From: Aedoeadaptatus coxii
GTDB taxonomy: Bacteria > Bacillota > Clostridia > Tissierellales > Peptoniphilaceae
Length of the DNA stretch: 64,000 bases
Assembly (NCBI RefSeq): GCF_903819215.1
Contig: NZ_CAIJCT010000010.1
Strand: one strand, 5' to 3'
Made by a program: the position numbers and the translations under genes. Below, piece after piece: positions 43,101 to 52,042 of the stretch (positions are counted from its first letter, which is position 1; each line of letters starts with the position of its first letter). The notes beneath the pieces were generated by a model that saw only the letters and a list, made by a program, of their open reading frames with translations, had not been told where the DNA came from and did not search any database.

Positions 43101-45134
43101 TCAATTCCACGCCAAGGTATTTAAGGGAAAAATAGGTGTATCTTTCAGATAGGGGCCATTGATGCGTACATTCCCCAAGGAGTACTTACCGCCTTCATCA
43201 TAAAGATCGAAGCAGAGCGCCAATCTTCCTTGGTTACCATAAGATGCGAGAGCGCTATCAAATTCTTTTTTGATTTGGAATCTACCCGGGAGCTTAACAT
43301 TCATGTGAGTGGAAGATCCGTTGTAGTCGACCTTATAGGCTGAGTAACCTTCCCATGCATTGTAAGCCCATCTAGAACCTTGCTCAACATCATCTATTTT
43401 TTTTACGGTACTAATCGAATAAACTACATTCTTTTCGATTAATCTGCGAACAACCGTGACACCATCAACTTTTCCTCCAGTTAAATGGAGTTTGACTTCA
43501 ACGTATTCCGGTCGTCCAATGCTTCGCATAGCTGATATAAGATCGGAGACGGAAAGAGTTCTTCCGTTTGGTGACGATGGATCTTTAAAGGTTATCTTAT
43601 CTTTCAGCATGAACTCCCGTTCGCCTTTTTCATTTTTAATTTTTATGCGTGATTCACCATAAGAGTAAGTCCATGCGTCCACGAACAATCCAGTAAGATC
43701 CTCTTGGGTATCCGTTGCCGATACGACATTTTGATAACTCGTTTTAATGGTAAGGGGATATCCCTTGTTGAGGCCCTTCGTCTTTTCATAGAGGTCGTCT
43801 CTTACTCTATTATCTTGCACCTTAAAGGTGTAAGTTTTACCGTCAGCCAGCTTCAGATAAAGTGTAGCATCGCCTCCAAAGCGGGATCCGTAGTCAAAAT
43901 TTACAAACTCACCAGATGCCACGCCGCTTTGAGGATACACTTCTACTTCGGTCAATACGCTGTTTCGCGCCTTAAAGATAACCATATCCGTGGAACGAAT
44001 GTCGTCTGCTTTAATAGCTTTTCCTAAGGATTTTACTTTGGTATCTTTGTCGAATTTAAAGGTCGTGGTGTAATCGGCTTTAAACTTGGAGTCTACCGTG
44101 GCGTCTTTTTTCGTCACATAGTCTACAGTAATGCCGTCTTTGACAGTGGATCGTACGACGCCCGTGCCGACAACATCATTGGAGACAATATCCACTTTAA
44201 CAGCGTGTAAAGAGGCGATGCCGGTAGTGGAGGCGTAGGCGGAAACTTTAACCTTCGCTCCGACGGTAATGTCTTTGGCAGTGCCCGCTTTTCCGTTGAG
44301 GGTAACCTTTGTGTCGCTACCCAATACAAATGCGGTGGCCTTGCCGTCTTTTCCCTTTAAGGCAAAGGTCGGCGTTCCGTTGACTTCTTCGTTAAAGTAA
44401 ACTTCCCCTTCGTAATCTTTCGTTTGTTTCGCCTTGTTTTTGTAATCGTAGCTTAAATTGGTAATGGTCGCCATTTGATCGCGGTGTAAAGGTTGTTGAG
44501 GATTGAAGAATCCGTCGTCGCCTTTGGCGTGGAAAACACCCGCTTCAATGATTCCCGCGTAAAGCCCTTTAATATCGACATCGCCTGTAAGTGCTTTCGG
44601 CGTATTGCCGATGGCATTAATATCGTTTACGGCAATGTTCGTAATGTTTTTCTTCGCTTCAATTCCCAAGGCTTTGGCGTAATAAACCATAATTAATTCA
44701 CGGCTCGGGTATTGATGTGCCTTCGGTGTATTGGTAATATAGCCTTTTTCAAATGCCGCCTTTAAGTTTTCTTCCGTAATAACGCCTCTTTCGAGAGCGC
44801 AGCAAATGGCGCTGCGTGCCCATCCCGGCACTTTATATTTATCGGAAACTTGTCCAAATTTACTGATTGCCCGTGTTTCATCTTGTGCGCTGGGACTTTG
44901 AATGCCCTTTAACAGCTGCATAATTTCCAGATAACTTACGGAACGTTTGGGTTTAAAGGTGCCGTCGGTATAGCCGCTAATGACTCTTAAATCCGCGAGT
45001 TTCGAAATATGGGGAAAGGCCCAGTTGTCGGAGCGTACATCGGAAAAAGATGCTGCCATAGTGGAGATCGGTTGAGCCAGCATGACACCTGCCAATGCCA
45101 ACACTGCCACTGCTTTTATTTTATTATTCTTCAT
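43101..45134 (-). CDS. SLH-domain surface protein (S-layer-like)
   Basis: A 677-residue exported protein. A signal peptide covers residues 1-28 (cleavage near the M-A-A-S-F junction). Three SLH domains span about 30-75, 97-155 and 165-228; the usual TRAE wall-binding motif is altered in all three (SYLE, SREL, HRDQ). The remaining 440 residues are beta-rich repeats of the type seen in S-layer and cell-surface proteins, rich in Lys/Asp/Val and almost free of Cys. AAAGGAGG precedes the start and the gene has its own promoter and strong terminator. It is probably anchored to secondary wall polymer. A near copy of its signal peptide starts the hydrolase at 61.2 kb. Confidence 0.88.
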   Translation of the reverse strand: MKNNKIKAVAVLALAGVMLAQPISTMAASFSDVRSDNWAFPHISKLADLRVISGYTDGTFKPKRSVSYLEIMQLLKGIQSPSAQDETRAISKFGQVSDKYKVPGWARSAICCALERGVITEENLKAAFEKGYITNTPKAHQYPSRELIMVYYAKALGIEAKKNITNIAVNDINAIGNTPKALTGDVDIKGLYAGIIEAGVFHAKGDDGFFNPQQPLHRDQMATITNLSYDYKNKAKQTKDYEGEVYFNEEVNGTPTFALKGKDGKATAFVLGSDTKVTLNGKAGTAKDITVGAKVKVSAYASTTGIASLHAVKVDIVSNDVVGTGVVRSTVKDGITVDYVTKKDATVDSKFKADYTTTFKFDKDTKVKSLGKAIKADDIRSTDMVIFKARNSVLTEVEVYPQSGVASGEFVNFDYGSRFGGDATLYLKLADGKTYTFKVQDNRVRDDLYEKTKGLNKGYPLTIKTSYQNVVSATDTQEDLTGLFVDAWTYSYGESRIKIKNEKGEREFMLKDKITFKDPSSPNGRTLSVSDLISAMRSIGRPEYVEVKLHLTGGKVDGVTVVRRLIEKNVVYSISTVKKIDDVEQGSRWAYNAWEGYSAYKVDYNGSSTHMNVKLPGRFQIKKEFDSALASYGNQGRLALCFDLYDEGGKYSLGNVRINGPYLKDTPIFPLNTLAWN

Positions 45135-45166
45135 AACATTCCTCCTTTTGCATTCAACTTATCCCC

Positions 45167-45175
45167 ATTATATCA
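45167..45175 (-). promoter_or_regulatory. Extended -10 promoter of the SLH gene
   Basis: TGATATAAT on the minus strand, 33 nt upstream of the start, with no clear -35. Confidence 0.6.
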
Positions 45176-45236
45176 TGGTGATAGCTGTGATCCATTACGT
45201 TTTTGTATCATATCGTGGGGAAAATCAAATATCGTT

Positions 45237-45245
45237 TGTTATAAT
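45237..45245 (+). promoter_or_regulatory. Extended -10 promoter of the tetrapyrrole operon
   Basis: TGTTATAAT lies 32 nt upstream of the first gene of the operon. No good -35 is visible and I see no riboswitch in the short intergenic gap. Confidence 0.6.
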
Positions 45246-45277
45246 AGTAAAGAAAAACACAGCGGTGAGGAGGGGCT

Positions 45278-45937
45278 ATGCGTTTTTATCCAATAAGCAT
45301 CGACACGAAAAATAAAAAAGTGCTCGTTATCGGCGGCGGTCGCGGCGCCTATATTAAGATCAAAGGACTTTTAACGTCGGAATTTTTAATTTACTGCCTT
45401 TCAAAAGAATTTTCAGACGAACTCCGCGCGCTCGCCGAGGAAAACAGCGAACGTATTTTTTTAAAAGAGCTGGAAATCGGCGAAGATTTTCGTTTCTTTG
45501 CCTACGATTATTTAATCCTCGCTACAAATGACGACGGTTTAAATAAGCGTTTAATGAAAAGGGCGAAGGTTTCTTCCGTTCCCGTCTTGTCCTTAAACGA
45601 TCAAAGTACTTCGGATTTTCACTTAATGGCCAATGTTTCAAAAGGACCTCTTTTCATTACCATTCAGACGGGTAACCCGAGCCTTTCTCAGTTTATTAAG
45701 CGGGATATGGAAGAATTTATCGACGGATATTCCGAAGAAAAGCTGAATCTTATGAACGACATACGCAAGCGATTAATCGAAGAAAAAAGCCCTTATATTT
45801 CAAAGCTTATGGCGGAGCTTTGGGAGAAGGAAAAAATAAGCAGCACATTTTGGGAGGATCGAATTGAAGATTCGAATAGGAACGAGAAAAAGTCAACTGG
45901 CGATCACGCAGGCGAAGATCATCGCCCGAATTCTTGA
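45278..45937 (+). CDS. Precorrin-2 dehydrogenase / sirohydrochlorin ferrochelatase-like protein (CysG N-domain)
   Basis: A 219-residue protein with an N-terminal NAD-binding fold (VLVIGGGRGAYIKIKGLL near residue 15), LILATNDDGLNKRL near 83, and a siroheme-synthase-type central region (DFHLMANVSKGPLFITIQTGNPSLSQFIKRDMEEF) that matches the Met8p/CysG-N family. It should oxidise precorrin-2 to sirohydrochlorin and perhaps insert metal. The glycine loop is less typical than in CysG, so activity is inferred. Its last 74 nt overlap hemC in another frame, giving a hydrophilic tail. AGGAGGGGCT precedes ATG 45278. Confidence 0.82.
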   Translation: MRFYPISIDTKNKKVLVIGGGRGAYIKIKGLLTSEFLIYCLSKEFSDELRALAEENSERIFLKELEIGEDFRFFAYDYLILATNDDGLNKRLMKRAKVSSVPVLSLNDQSTSDFHLMANVSKGPLFITIQTGNPSLSQFIKRDMEEFIDGYSEEKLNLMNDIRKRLIEEKSPYISKLMAELWEKEKISSTFWEDRIEDSNRNEKKSTGDHAGEDHRPNS

Positions 45938-46748
45938 AAACGGGGGCATGGAAACGGAACTGGTCACCGTGTCCACAAAAGGCGATCAATATCAAAACAT
46001 TCCCATCGATAAGGTGGGCAAAAACGGCGTCTTTGTCGGCGAACTTGAATCGGCTCTCACATCGGGCTTTGTAGACGTTTCCGTCCATTCCCTAAAGGAT
46101 ATGTCCTCCATGTTACCGGAGGGCTATATTTTAGCGCCGCCGCCAAAAGCTCCCGATGTGCGGGATGTGATCGTGGCGAAGACACCTTTGCAAAGAGAAG
46201 ATGATCTTCACCATATGGTGATCGCTACGGGGAGCAATCGCAGAAAAGCACAACTGCTCCACTTCTATCCCCATGCGACGACTGTCCCCATTCGTGGCAA
46301 TATTCAAACGCGTATCGAAAAAATGATGGCTTCCGAAGCCGACGGTACAATTTTAGCCTATGCCGGCTTGGAACGCTCCGGCCTTACCCATTGCATTTCC
46401 TGCGTACTGGACCCCACCCGTTTTATTCCCTCTCCTTCCCAGGGTTTGCTCGGCATCGAAATTTCCGAAAAACGAACAGATCTTCTCGAAATTTTTAAGG
46501 AGGCTTCCGATCCCTATGCCCATTTCCGCATGAAAGTGGAACGCAAATACCAAAAGGCACTGGATGCATCCTGCCATTCCCCCATCGGCATCTACATCGA
46601 AAAAATAAATTCTACCGATATTCAATTGCACGGCTGCTTTGCGAAAAGTGCAAAGGATCCCCTTCGTTACGCTTCCATTCCTTCCACCTTTACTACGGCG
46701 GAAGAAGATGTACTGAAACTCGTTCGGGAGGTGAAAAACCGTGATTAA
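45864..46748 (+). CDS. hemC: Porphobilinogen deaminase (hydroxymethylbilane synthase)
   Basis: Condenses four porphobilinogens to hydroxymethylbilane. The 294-residue protein opens IRIGTRKSQLAITQAK, has VHSLKDMSSMLPEGY near residue 72, TGSNRRKAQLLHFYP near 127, and the dipyrromethane-cofactor cysteine in ALDASCHSPIGIYI near 235. The start is TTG 45864 with GGGAGG 6 nt upstream. It lies inside the end of the preceding gene and overlaps the following gene by 8 nt. Confidence 0.95.
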   Translation: MKIRIGTRKSQLAITQAKIIARILENGGMETELVTVSTKGDQYQNIPIDKVGKNGVFVGELESALTSGFVDVSVHSLKDMSSMLPEGYILAPPPKAPDVRDVIVAKTPLQREDDLHHMVIATGSNRRKAQLLHFYPHATTVPIRGNIQTRIEKMMASEADGTILAYAGLERSGLTHCISCVLDPTRFIPSPSQGLLGIEISEKRTDLLEIFKEASDPYAHFRMKVERKYQKALDASCHSPIGIYIEKINSTDIQLHGCFAKSAKDPLRYASIPSTFTTAEEDVLKLVREVKNRD

Positions 46749-48222
46749 ATACCCGGTGATCATCGCCGGCGCCGGCATCGGCCATATGGATCATGTCAGC
46801 ATAGGCGTCTTACGGGAGATTCAGTCGGCGGATTGCATCATCTACGATCGATTGATGGATCAGCGTTTGCTGGACTTTGCGCCCCATGCGGAAACAATCG
46901 ACGCGGGCAAAAAAAAGGATCTTCACAAAATTCCACAAGACGACATTAACGCCCTTTTAGTCGAAAAATACTTGGAGGGCAAGCGCGTCCTCCGCTTAAA
47001 GGGGGGCGATCCCTATGTGTTCGGCCGCGGCGGCGAAGAGGCTCTCTATTTGAAAGAGCGCGACATTCCCTTTACCGTGTATCCGGGAATCACCTCCGGC
47101 GTCGCCGTACCCGCCTTGGCGGGCATCCCCGTCACTTTCAGAGATACCGCCCGCGCCGTTACCTTTCTTACGGCATTTTCAAAAGACGGGCCGGAAGATG
47201 TAAAAGCTTACGCCGCCCTCCCCTCTACCCTCGTCATCTACATGGGCCTTAGCCGAAGTCAAGCCATCGCCCGCTCGCTCATCGATGGGGGCAAAAATGA
47301 GAACACGCCCATGGCCATCCTTTCTAAGGGCGGCACGGAAGATATGCGCTCTTTTTGTTCCACTTTAAAAGACGTGGCGGAAAACGGCATTCCCGACACC
47401 CTCGTCAGCCCCTCCATTATCGTCGTCGGCGACGTGGTATCTCTTCACAAAGATCTGATTCCTTCCCCTCATTGTAAAGGAAACATCGTCTTAACCTTTG
47501 AGGATAAACAGCATCGCGTGAGCCGACGGTTAGAAAAAGAAGGTTATCGCGTCCATAACCGCCCCATGATCGAGATCATCCCCGTCGACGAGGAAAAACT
47601 TTTTCTTGCGACAAAAGATTTCACCGCTGATCTCGTGGTCTTAACCTCAAAAAACGCCGTACATTATTTCCTTCGGAGTTTTATAATAAATAGAGATATT
47701 CGCGATCTGAAGGACGTGGACTTTTACACAGTGGGCAAAAAGACCGACGAAGCGTTAGCTTCTTACGGCATTCGCTCGAAAGGTCACCCCGACATTTACG
47801 ACGGCAAACATCTTGCGAAGCTTTTAGAAAAGGAATATAAGGGGAAGCATCCTACTATTTTCTATCCCCATTCGAAAAAAAGCGATCCCACCTTGGGAAA
47901 GGTGCTGGCAGCCATAGGAAATGTAGTCGATCTCGCCGTATACGATGCCGCCGATCCCGGAAGAGGATCGGATCTGCCCGAAGGCGTGAATGCCGTCTTG
48001 TTCGGCTCTTCCTCTTCCGTTACCAATTTCTTTCGCCATTACAGGAATAATGACGTAAAAGACGCTTTATTTTTTGCTATCGGCCCCTCTACTAAACGCA
48101 CGCTTTTAGATCACGCTATCGAGGACAATAAGATCTATATGGCAGAGAAAGCTACTTTCGACTCTCTTTGCCAATCTGTAGTAAAGGAGTTACACCATGC
48201 GAATGCGCAGAATCAGAAATAA
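46741..48222 (+). CDS. Fused uroporphyrinogen-III C-methyltransferase / uroporphyrinogen-III synthase (CobA-HemD)
   Basis: A bifunctional 493-residue enzyme. Residues 1-240 are the SAM-dependent SUMT (CobA) that makes precorrin-2, with an unusual first motif GAGIGHMDH in place of GAGPGD, then YDRLMD, LRLKGGDPYVFGRGGEE and the GITSGVAVPALAGIPVTFRD region. Residues from about 245 are HemD, which closes hydroxymethylbilane to uroporphyrinogen III. The start is GTG 46741 with GGGAGGTG upstream. CobA-HemD fusions are common in Firmicutes with siroheme or cobalamin pathways. Confidence 0.92.
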   Translation: MIKYPVIIAGAGIGHMDHVSIGVLREIQSADCIIYDRLMDQRLLDFAPHAETIDAGKKKDLHKIPQDDINALLVEKYLEGKRVLRLKGGDPYVFGRGGEEALYLKERDIPFTVYPGITSGVAVPALAGIPVTFRDTARAVTFLTAFSKDGPEDVKAYAALPSTLVIYMGLSRSQAIARSLIDGGKNENTPMAILSKGGTEDMRSFCSTLKDVAENGIPDTLVSPSIIVVGDVVSLHKDLIPSPHCKGNIVLTFEDKQHRVSRRLEKEGYRVHNRPMIEIIPVDEEKLFLATKDFTADLVVLTSKNAVHYFLRSFIINRDIRDLKDVDFYTVGKKTDEALASYGIRSKGHPDIYDGKHLAKLLEKEYKGKHPTIFYPHSKKSDPTLGKVLAAIGNVVDLAVYDAADPGRGSDLPEGVNAVLFGSSSSVTNFFRHYRNNDVKDALFFAIGPSTKRTLLDHAIEDNKIYMAEKATFDSLCQSVVKELHHANAQNQK

Positions 48223-49168
48223 CCCCATCCTTCGCGCTATGACTGCGGAAAACAGTCTGGATGTAAAGGATTTAATTTACCCCCTCTTCGTCATTGAAGG
48301 GGAAAATATAAAACAGGAAATTCCCTCTCTTCCCGGCGTCTACCATTTCTCCATCGATCGCTTGGAAGAGGAGATTCGCGAGATTGTAAAATTGAAAATT
48401 CCCGCCGTCATCCTCTTCGGCGTCGTCAACCACAAGGACAGCTGCGGCTCCGGCGCTTACGATGATAACGGTATTATTCAACAGGCTTGCCGAAAAATTA
48501 AAGAGGTTACGAGCGATTTAGTCGTCATAACCGATCTCTGTATGTGCGAGTATACAGACCACGGCCACTGCGGCATTTTAGACGAACACGGCATGGTGGA
48601 TAATGACGACACGCTTAATTACCTCGCAAAAATCGCCGTATCCCAAGCTAAGGCGGGAAGCGATGTGATCGCGCCTTCAGATATGATGGATTTCCGCGTG
48701 GCAAAAATTCGAGGTGCTCTCGATGATAACGGCTTTAAAGATATTCCCATTATGAGTTACGCCGCCAAATTTGCCTCGAAATATTACGGCCCCTTCCGCG
48801 ATGCCGCCGGCAGTAGCCCCTCCTTCGGCGATAGAAAATCCTACCAAATGGACTTCCACAACGGCGACGAAGCCCTTAGGGAAATCGCACAGGATTTAGA
48901 TGAAGATGCGGATTTTATTATTGTCAAACCCGGTCTCGCCTATTTAGATGTACTCGCCCGGGCGAAGGACAGCTTTAACACCACCTTCATCACCTACAAT
49001 GTAAGCGGTGAATACGCCATGATCCTAAAGGCCATCGAATGCGGCATTCTCGACGAAAGCATTATTATGGAAAACATGATCGCCATGAAGCGCGCCGGCG
49101 CCAAAATGATCATTACCTACCACGCCAAATGGCTGGCGGAAAAATTAAAAGAGGAACACCATGCTTAA
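48197..49168 (+). CDS. hemB: Delta-aminolevulinic acid dehydratase (porphobilinogen synthase)
   Basis: Joins two 5-aminolevulinate molecules to porphobilinogen. The 323-residue TIM barrel has the zinc cysteines in DLCMCEYTDHGHCG near residue 114, the lysine in IMSYAAKFASKYYGPFRDA near 195 and the Schiff-base lysine in FIIVKPGLAYLD near 250. ATG 48197 has AAGGAG 7 nt upstream and overlaps the end of the preceding gene by 26 nt. Confidence 0.97.
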   Translation: MRMRRIRNNPILRAMTAENSLDVKDLIYPLFVIEGENIKQEIPSLPGVYHFSIDRLEEEIREIVKLKIPAVILFGVVNHKDSCGSGAYDDNGIIQQACRKIKEVTSDLVVITDLCMCEYTDHGHCGILDEHGMVDNDDTLNYLAKIAVSQAKAGSDVIAPSDMMDFRVAKIRGALDDNGFKDIPIMSYAAKFASKYYGPFRDAAGSSPSFGDRKSYQMDFHNGDEALREIAQDLDEDADFIIVKPGLAYLDVLARAKDSFNTTFITYNVSGEYAMILKAIECGILDESIIMENMIAMKRAGAKMIITYHAKWLAEKLKEEHHA

Positions 49169-49505
49169 AAATGATTTTCTCATGAAACAAATTCAGGAAT
49201 ATATTCAATTCCTACTGCGGTTGATTTTTCCAAAAGAGGACATCGCGTTGGAAAAGAAAAAGATCACGGAAAGGGAATCCTTTCGCGAACTCGCCAAATT
49301 AATCGAAGAAGGGCGCTATAACGACGCCGAAGATCTTCTTTTCGACGGTGCCGAGACGGGCACTATGGATTTGGCCTCCGGCATCTTCTTTTACCAAACG
49401 CTTTTACAAGTACCGGAAAAGACACTCCATGCCCACGATTTTTCTACGAAAGAAATCGAGACAGGCTTACGGGATTATGCCAAACTCTTTGACGTGGAAT
49501 TTTAA
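49161..49505 (+). CDS. Small conserved protein resembling the DUF6483 family
   Basis: A 114-residue helical protein, mostly charged, with no signal peptide. The opening MLKNDFLMKQIQEYIQFLLRLIF resembles small Firmicutes proteins annotated DUF6483, from memory; the function is unknown. It overlaps hemB by 8 nt and is the last gene before a strong terminator, so it is cotranscribed with tetrapyrrole synthesis. It takes the place where many Clostridia have hemL. Confidence 0.6.
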   Translation: MLKNDFLMKQIQEYIQFLLRLIFPKEDIALEKKKITERESFRELAKLIEEGRYNDAEDLLFDGAETGTMDLASGIFFYQTLLQVPEKTLHAHDFSTKEIETGLRDYAKLFDVEF

Positions 49506-49526
49506 TTTCATACTTTCGGAAAATGC

Positions 49527-49562
49527 AAAAGGTTCGAACCCAAGCGGCTCGAACCTTTTTCT
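49527..49562 (+). terminator. Terminator of the tetrapyrrole operon
   Basis: Stem AAAAGGTTCGA/TCGAACCTTTT with an 11-nt loop and a five-T tail, 21 nt after the last gene. Confidence 0.82.
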
Positions 49563-49576
49563 ATGCTCTACTTCAA

Positions 49577-49606
49577 GCAAAAACCGCCGAGTTTCCTCGA
49601 CGGTTC
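49577..49606 (-). terminator. Terminator of ppsA
   Basis: Stem ACCGTCGAG/CTCGGCGGT on the minus strand (one G-T pair), GAAA loop, TTTT tail, 11 nt after the ppsA stop. It is convergent with the operon terminator just to its left. Confidence 0.82.
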
Positions 49607-49615
49607 TTTTATTTC

Positions 49616-51994
49616 TTATTGTTCTCTTAATTTGCGAAGAATCATTTTTTGTTCGACGCTCGCCACGAGTCTGCGAGTATAATCCACCGTATCCGGGTTG
49701 ACGGACATGGAGGTAATACCGCATTCTACGAGGAATTCCGCAAATTCCGGGTATTGGCTCGGGCCTTGGCCGCAAATGGAACAAGTAATGCCTTTTTTGT
49801 TGGCCGCTTGTACTAACGTTTTGATAGCGCGCTTAACCGCTTCGTTACGTTCATCGAAGTAACCCATGCGGTTTAAGATGCCGCTGTCGCGGTCGGCGCC
49901 CATGGTAAGTTGGGTAAGGTCGTTGGATCCGATAGAGAAGCCGTCGACCAATTCGGCAAATTCTTCCGCTTGGAAAACGACGGAGGGAACTTCTGCCATA
50001 ATCCAGATCTTGAAGTTTTTAGATTGCTTCAAACCTTCTTCCGCCATAATTTCCTTTACGGTGACCAGTTCTTCCGGTGTACGGACGAAGGGAAGCATGG
50101 CCACTACATTGTCGAGACCGAAATCTTCGCGGACTTTGCGCATAGCTTGGCATTCAAGTCTAAAGCCCTTTTCATATTCCGGGGAAATGTAACGGCTGAC
50201 ACCACGCCATCCGATCATGGGGTTTTCTTCGTGGGGTTCAACTTCGTCGCCGCCCTTTAAGCCGCGGAACTCGTTGGTACGGAAGTCGCTCATACGAACG
50301 ACAACTTGTTTCGGGTAAATAGCGCCGGCTACTTCCACAATGCCTTCTGCCAGTTTTTCGATCAATAGATCGCCTTGGCCGGTTTTGGCAAGGTACATGG
50401 GGTGTGCGCCGATTTTATTCGTGAAGATAAATTCCGTACGCATTAAGCCGATGCCGTCGAAGGGAAGATTCTTGTATTTTTCAATAAGAGCCGGTTCGCC
50501 GAGATTCATATAGATCTTCGTCGCAGTAACGGGAGCGACTAAACTCTTAAGTTCGTCGAGATCGATACCGACACCTGCGCCGCCGGTTTGTTCTTCGGAT
50601 TTTTTCTTATCGCGATCGTGAAGAACGCTTCCTTCATAGACGACACCGCGAGTAGCGTCGACGGTAATTTCCATGCCTTCTTTTAATACGGTAGTGGCAT
50701 CGTTACTGCCAACTACGCAGGGAATGCCGAGTTCGCGGCTAACGATGGCCGCGTGACAGGTTCTGCCACCTTCGTCGGTTACGACGGCGGCGGCGGTACG
50801 CATGGCCGGTACCATGTCGGGGTTGGTCATGGCGGTGACGAGAATATCCCCTTCTTTTACGAGATTAATTTCGCTCACGTCTTTAATCTTTTTAACCTTA
50901 CCTCTTCCGATTCCCGGAGATGCCGCAAGGCCGCGTACTAATGGGTTGAGCTTTTCAGGTTCTTTGGTCATATCACGTTCCTCTTCCGGTTTGTCTTCTT
51001 CACCAAGAGTCGTAATGGGGCGAGATTGTAAAATGTAAAGACCTTTGGTGTCGCGGTCCATTCCCCACTCGATATCTTGTACGCTTCCGTATAAACTTTC
51101 GATCTTAAGGCCGGCATCGATTAAAGTTGCCAGCTCTTCTTTCGAAAGGCATTCTTCTTTTACGGCGCCGGCGCCGAGAATGTCTTCTACATCGGCTTCG
51201 TGCGTGCCGATGCCGGAATCGTTTTGAACGACCATTTTCTTTTTGTCGGCGATGACTTTTTCTAAAATGCTCTTGTCGCTTTTCTTAATAACGTATTCAT
51301 CGGGAGTAACCGTACCGCTGACCACGGCTTCGCCTAAGCCGTAGCTTGCGTTAATCATCATTTCATCGCGGCTGTTGTTAATGGGGTTGGCGGTAAACAT
51401 AACGCCGGATTTTTCGGAATTAACCATTTTTTGAACGACCACGCAAAGGGAAACGGCAAAGTGATCGTAATTTTGTTTCGCGCGGTAATAAATCGCTCTC
51501 GGTGTCCAAAGGCTTGCCCAGCATTTACGAACGTGATGGACTAATTCTTCTTCACCTGCAATGTGTAAGTAAGTATCTTGTTGGCCTGCAAAGGATGCAT
51601 CGGGTAAATCTTCCGCTGTAGCCGAAGAACGTACGGCAACTTGGGGATCCTTTAAATCGATGGAGCGGCTGAATTCTTTATAAGCCAATACAATTTCTTC
51701 TTCGATTTTAGGATCGATTCCGCCTTCTTCAATGCTTCTACGAATGTCGTCGCTGGCGGCAGTCAACATATCGACATCGTCGACATCCAAATCTTCCATT
51801 AAGAAACGAACTTTTTCTTCTAAACCTGCGTATTCGATGAATGCATCATAACCTGCGGAGGTAACGCAAAATCCCGGGGGTACGTCCAAACCGAAATTCG
51901 TCATCTCTCCTAAGTTGGCACCTTTTCCACCGACGATGGCTACGTCGTCTTTGCGGATTTCGTGGAAAAAGCGAATAAATTTAAAACCTGTCAT
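49616..51994 (-). CDS. ppsA: Phosphoenolpyruvate synthase (pyruvate, water dikinase)
   Basis: Makes PEP from pyruvate and ATP for gluconeogenesis. The 792-residue protein has the ATP-grasp domain (GGKGANLGEMTNFGLDVPPGF near residue 22, AVRSSATAEDLPDASFAGQQ near 120), the swivelling phosphohistidine domain with His414 in GGRTCHAAIVSRELGIP, and the PEP/pyruvate barrel ending in CSICGQGPSQYPEFAEFLVECGI. The length matches PpsA rather than pyruvate phosphate dikinase. It has its own promoter and terminator, and lies 48 nt behind the CYTH gene. Confidence 0.95.
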   Translation of the reverse strand: MTGFKFIRFFHEIRKDDVAIVGGKGANLGEMTNFGLDVPPGFCVTSAGYDAFIEYAGLEEKVRFLMEDLDVDDVDMLTAASDDIRRSIEEGGIDPKIEEEIVLAYKEFSRSIDLKDPQVAVRSSATAEDLPDASFAGQQDTYLHIAGEEELVHHVRKCWASLWTPRAIYYRAKQNYDHFAVSLCVVVQKMVNSEKSGVMFTANPINNSRDEMMINASYGLGEAVVSGTVTPDEYVIKKSDKSILEKVIADKKKMVVQNDSGIGTHEADVEDILGAGAVKEECLSKEELATLIDAGLKIESLYGSVQDIEWGMDRDTKGLYILQSRPITTLGEEDKPEEERDMTKEPEKLNPLVRGLAASPGIGRGKVKKIKDVSEINLVKEGDILVTAMTNPDMVPAMRTAAAVVTDEGGRTCHAAIVSRELGIPCVVGSNDATTVLKEGMEITVDATRGVVYEGSVLHDRDKKKSEEQTGGAGVGIDLDELKSLVAPVTATKIYMNLGEPALIEKYKNLPFDGIGLMRTEFIFTNKIGAHPMYLAKTGQGDLLIEKLAEGIVEVAGAIYPKQVVVRMSDFRTNEFRGLKGGDEVEPHEENPMIGWRGVSRYISPEYEKGFRLECQAMRKVREDFGLDNVVAMLPFVRTPEELVTVKEIMAEEGLKQSKNFKIWIMAEVPSVVFQAEEFAELVDGFSIGSNDLTQLTMGADRDSGILNRMGYFDERNEAVKRAIKTLVQAANKKGITCSICGQGPSQYPEFAEFLVECGITSMSVNPDTVDYTRRLVASVEQKMILRKLREQ

Positions 51995-52013
51995 ATCATT
52001 CCTCCTCGCAAGT

Positions 52014-52022
52014 ATTATAGCA
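52014..52022 (-). promoter_or_regulatory. Extended -10 promoter of ppsA
   Basis: TGCTATAAT on the minus strand, 20 nt upstream of the start, no clear -35. GAGGAGGAATGAT follows. Confidence 0.6.
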
Positions 52023-52042
52023 CATTGCTTATTTATGTTGTA

